NCBI GenBank assembly: GCA_030374735.1
Contig: JASCIV010000893.1
Coordinates: 1 to 10,703 of the forward strand
Direction of reading: 5' to 3'
Length of the DNA stretch: 10,703 nt
Source of the DNA: Gracilaria caudata
Taxonomy: Eukaryota > Rhodophyta > Florideophyceae > Gracilariales > Gracilariaceae
How positions within the stretch are numbered: the first letter of the stretch is position 1; the number at the start of each line of letters is the position of its first letter. This document shows positions 8,664 through 10,703 of this stretch, in pieces. The notes beneath the pieces were generated by a model that searched no databases, had not been told where the DNA came from, and saw nothing but the letters and a program-made list of their open reading frames with translations. A program made the position numbers and the translations under genes.

Positions 8664-9247
8664 AGTGCTTTAGCATCTTGCAGTAAGGCCTGGCGAAATA
8701 CCGCGCGACAACTCATAGCACTCGTTCCTCTCTTGCTTCATAATTAAATCGCTCAGTGCAAGGGTACATAGTACAAATACAAGTCTTGGCTAAGTTGCAC
8801 AGTCAGCCAACACCCTGCTCAGATTTACAGGGACAAACCTCTACACCCCTCCAAAAACAAGTTAAAAGCAAATACACGTTCTTCTTTCCTATATTCATAT
8901 CGCTAACTGTCTGCCACGACAAGTTCTGATTCTCATGTTTGCGAAAGTATATTCCGTGCTGCGACATGTACACCATTCAAACGATGACTCTTGCTGTGTA
9001 AACGCCCAGTTAACGAGTAAAAGTCTGACAGGGGACGAAAAAGGGTTGGAGTCATCACGCGTTCTTGCGTACCAAAGAACAAGAATGATTGTCTAGGATT
9101 GTATCATATAGTGCGCTCGAGTTGTTGAATCAGAGTAAGTCCACATCCGACAAGTTGAAACTAGTAATGTGGTGATGTGGTCGAGTCGAAAATTAAACTA
9201 AACAGACCCAGGCATCTCGAACCTTCGTCCAAAGGGCCCTACAAAGG

Positions 9248-9256
9248 ACTTACCTG
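9248..9256 (-). other. perfect consensus 5' splice donor in the E2F 3' flank
   Basis: The minus strand reads CAG|GTAAGT, a full match to the eukaryotic U1 donor consensus, with the intron starting at 9253. It sits 205 bases past the E2F stop codon, where the coding frame is already closed. It could open an intron in the E2F 3' UTR or in a long 5' leader of GCN1. There is no transcript evidence here. Confidence 0.4.
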
Positions 9257-9461
9257 CTACCCAAAGTAGTAGCCGTTCACCTTGGCCAAAACATTGAAGA
9301 AACAATATTAATCAAACTGTTCAACATGACGTGACCGGTTCCGTTCGATGCCATGTTGGCAGAGATGCCCTACGGAACGAGATGATTTGTTTGAAAGCAG
9401 TCATCGAATAGAGAAGGTTACAGTGCAGGCCATACACGACAAAGAGAGGATGAAAAGTTTC

Positions 9462-10619
9462 TCAAGGCACGTCTGGAAGTTGTTCTGTAGCCGATAAAGG
9501 GGGAGCACTTAGGTCACCAACATCTGGCAAACCTTTCTCGGAGTTTGTCATTACGGTGTCATACAAGTCAGCCAGGCCATGGTGATCTTCCAATCCTGTG
9601 TCGTCAAAAGAATAAAAGAACTCTTGCTCGGTGTGGGCGGGCGAAAGTCGTAAAATACCCATGACATCTTGGTCATCTTCCAACACATTTGGGACAGGCG
9701 GGTTGGTAATAGAGAGTTCGGGTGTGAAGTCGGGTGTGCCATTTTGTCTCGAAGACGACGGTTCAGACTTGGGTGCATGATCCTCACCTCCCTGAGAAAC
9801 AAGGAGACAATCAATGGGCCCTGAGTTACTCTTGACGAACACCTGATAACGGCGCTCACCATATGGCATTCCTTCGTCAGGATCTGGGACCTCCAGCTCG
9901 GTGCCAGGAGGTGCCTTGATGGCTATGAGTGTATCGCCACGCAGTTCAGGAATAGCCTTGATATCGTGATGCGTGACATATGCATAGGCCGCACACTGTT
10001 CACCGGATGCAAGCTCTTTTAGACGGGCTTGCATGGAGTCTATTTGCTGATCCAAGTCACGTTCCTCCGCACTGAGGATGTCAAACTCTTTTCTTAGAGC
10101 GGCGAGCTCTTGCTGGGATGAAGGAGTAGTGGAAAGTTGGTGACGCCATTTGATATTGTTCTTGCTCTTCTTTTCGATGATTCCAATGCCTTCCAGCACG
10201 TTGGTAATGTCGTAGATTCGCCTCTTCTGTACGTGTAGACTCTCGGCCGCCATGTTCAAATCGAGAACACCGTCCTTGCTATCCTTGAGAAGGTTGACGA
10301 ACTTGGTGGTGAGCAAGCCGAGGCTGCTATCATAGCGGCACGTTTTATCTTCGACGAGCATGGAGGCCTTCTTCTTGGGCTTGCGGTCGACGCTGTCAGT
10401 ATGGCGCGCGGCGTTATTGCGGGGACGCTTGAGGGAGCGCTGATCGGCGGAGGTGGGGGGGGACTTATTAAGGGCAGTGAGGGTGCTGGCAGCGACAGAT
10501 TCGTCGAGCGAGGGCGTATTAAGAGGCGCGTTTTGTGTGGCGGATACAGATTTGTTAGCGATAGCGGGAGGGAGCGGAGGTGGGGGACCAGGTGACGAAG
10601 GAGCGGCGGCAGAAGCCAT
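9462..10619 (-). CDS. E2F: E2F-family cell-cycle transcription factor
   Basis: This is a typical E2F, expected to act in the nucleus as a heterodimer with DP on TTTSSCGC-type sites of G1/S genes and to be repressed by retinoblastoma protein. The 385 residues read in order as follows. Residues 1-60 are a low-complexity Pro/Ser/Ala N-terminus. Basic stretches KRPR (64-67) and RKPKKK (79-84) are a likely nuclear localisation signal. Residues 94-160 are the winged-helix DNA-binding domain, with the base-contacting RRIYDITNVLEGIGIIEK at 133-150. A coiled coil lies at about 168-204. The marked-box dimerisation domain lies at about 205-275 (LEVPDPDE, RRYQVFVKSNSGPIDCLLVSQ) and is closest in style to plant E2Fs. 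Residues 318-354 are an acidic C-terminal RB-binding region (ILRLSP, then EFFYSFDD and GLADLYD). DP and the atypical E2F7/8 or DEL types are ruled out by the single DNA-binding domain with a canonical E2F signature and by the RB motif. Stop TGA is at 9464-9462. The reading frame stays open upstream of 10619 to the window edge (28 codons, no Met), so a farther start cannot be excluded. The Kozak context at 10619 is moderate (C at -3, G at +4). Confidence 0.96.
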   Translation of the reverse strand: MASAAAPSSPGPPPPLPPAIANKSVSATQNAPLNTPSLDESVAASTLTALNKSPPTSADQRSLKRPRNNAARHTDSVDRKPKKKASMLVEDKTCRYDSSLGLLTTKFVNLLKDSKDGVLDLNMAAESLHVQKRRIYDITNVLEGIGIIEKKSKNNIKWRHQLSTTPSSQQELAALRKEFDILSAEERDLDQQIDSMQARLKELASGEQCAAYAYVTHHDIKAIPELRGDTLIAIKAPPGTELEVPDPDEGMPYGERRYQVFVKSNSGPIDCLLVSQGGEDHAPKSEPSSSRQNGTPDFTPELSITNPPVPNVLEDDQDVMGILRLSPAHTEQEFFYSFDDTGLEDHHGLADLYDTVMTNSEKGLPDVGDLSAPPLSATEQLPDVP

Positions 10620-10703
10620 GGGACGGAACGAACGGAGCGTCGATGAATCACGCGAAGAAGAGCGCGGACAGGCGGAATGATAAGAAGGGGGCTTGGGCGG
10701 GAA
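10620..10703 (-). other. E2F 5' flank, open in frame with the CDS
   Basis: Reading the minus strand in the E2F frame from the window edge to the proposed ATG gives 28 sense codons and no stop. They are rich in Pro, Ser and Arg and contain no ATG. The segment may be 5' UTR, or it may encode a longer N-terminus that begins outside the window. The Pro-rich composition resembles the first 20 residues of the called protein, so a longer form is possible. The E2F-like DNA site at the edge argues for a promoter or leader instead. Confidence 0.5.
10695..10703 (-). promoter_or_regulatory. candidate E2F binding site upstream of the E2F gene
   Basis: On the minus strand this reads TTCCCGCCC, cut by the window edge. 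It contains TTCCCGCC, which fits the E2F consensus (TTTSSCGC / TTSSCSS). It lies about 76 bases upstream of the proposed E2F start. Many animal and plant E2F genes are autoregulated through such sites. One short motif at a window edge in GC-rich DNA is weak evidence alone. Confidence 0.45.

Larger units (their letters stand above)
8033..9461. other. intergenic spacer between E2F (3' side) and GCN1 (5' side)
   Basis: This 1,429-base stretch separates two genes transcribed in the same direction. The largest ATG-initiated frames are 73 codons (plus, 8354-8575) and 72 codons (minus, 8324-8106). Neither shows a recognisable domain, and both lie in non-coding-looking sequence. I found no tRNA, rRNA, transposase or long repeat. 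It should contain the 3' UTR and poly(A) site of E2F and the promoter and 5' UTR of GCN1; candidate signals are listed separately. Bases 8664-9247 hold nothing else that I can name. Confidence 0.85.

Noticed and set aside
8684..8692. TGGCGAAAT as an E2F site upstream of GCN1
   Set aside because: Its reverse complement fits the E2F consensus only partly (TTTCGCC then A), so I do not link GCN1 to E2F control.
9131..9138. Plus-strand GAGTAAGT, a second donor-like motif
   Set aside because: There is no plus-strand coding sequence nearby to splice, and a six-base GTAAGT is expected about once by chance in a spacer of this size counting both strands.
10401..10680. Plus-strand ORFs of 64 and 75 codons across the E2F N-terminus
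   Set aside because: They are Gly/Arg-rich mirror frames of the low-complexity Pro/Ser/Ala coding region, with no independent support.

Overview
This is a nuclear eukaryotic window with two protein-coding genes, both on the minus strand and both without introns in their coding parts. The E2F-family protein has a dimerisation/marked-box region close to the land-plant type (EVPDPDE, then RRY and GPID..LVSQ) and a retinoblastoma-binding tail. Fungi such as yeast lack E2F. Long intronless genes, a compact layout and an Archaeplastida-like E2F together point to an intron-poor red alga. That assignment is an inference from gene content; an oomycete or another intron-poor protist is not excluded.

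Layout, read in the direction of transcription (right to left): the right edge (10620-10703) is the upstream region of the E2F gene. It carries a good E2F binding site at the very edge, and an open frame that continues upstream of the first visible Met. Bases 10619-9462 encode a complete 385-residue E2F. Bases 9461-8033 are a 1.43 kb spacer with no convincing gene. The spacer holds a perfect splice donor, a candidate acceptor, an AATAAA, a TATA box and several short upstream ORFs. Bases 8032-1 are one uninterrupted minus-strand reading frame of 2,677 complete codons. It encodes GCN1, the ribosome-bound HEAT-repeat activator of the eIF2alpha kinase GCN2, and runs off the left edge probably only a few tens of codons before its end.

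I read the GCN1 frame codon by codon from the start to base 2 and found no stop. All the shorter open frames lying across it on either strand are shadows.

The two genes belong to different processes: G1/S transcription for E2F and nutrient/ribosome-collision signalling for GCN1. I see no evidence that they form a functional unit; they are tandem neighbours. I found no mobile element, CRISPR array, tRNA or rRNA, and no candidate for a new biological system. The points most worth following are the steep GC shift inside GCN1, an expanded acidic linker in GCN1, overlapping upstream ORFs at the GCN1 start, a possible intron in the 3' UTR of E2F, and a possible E2F autoregulatory site.
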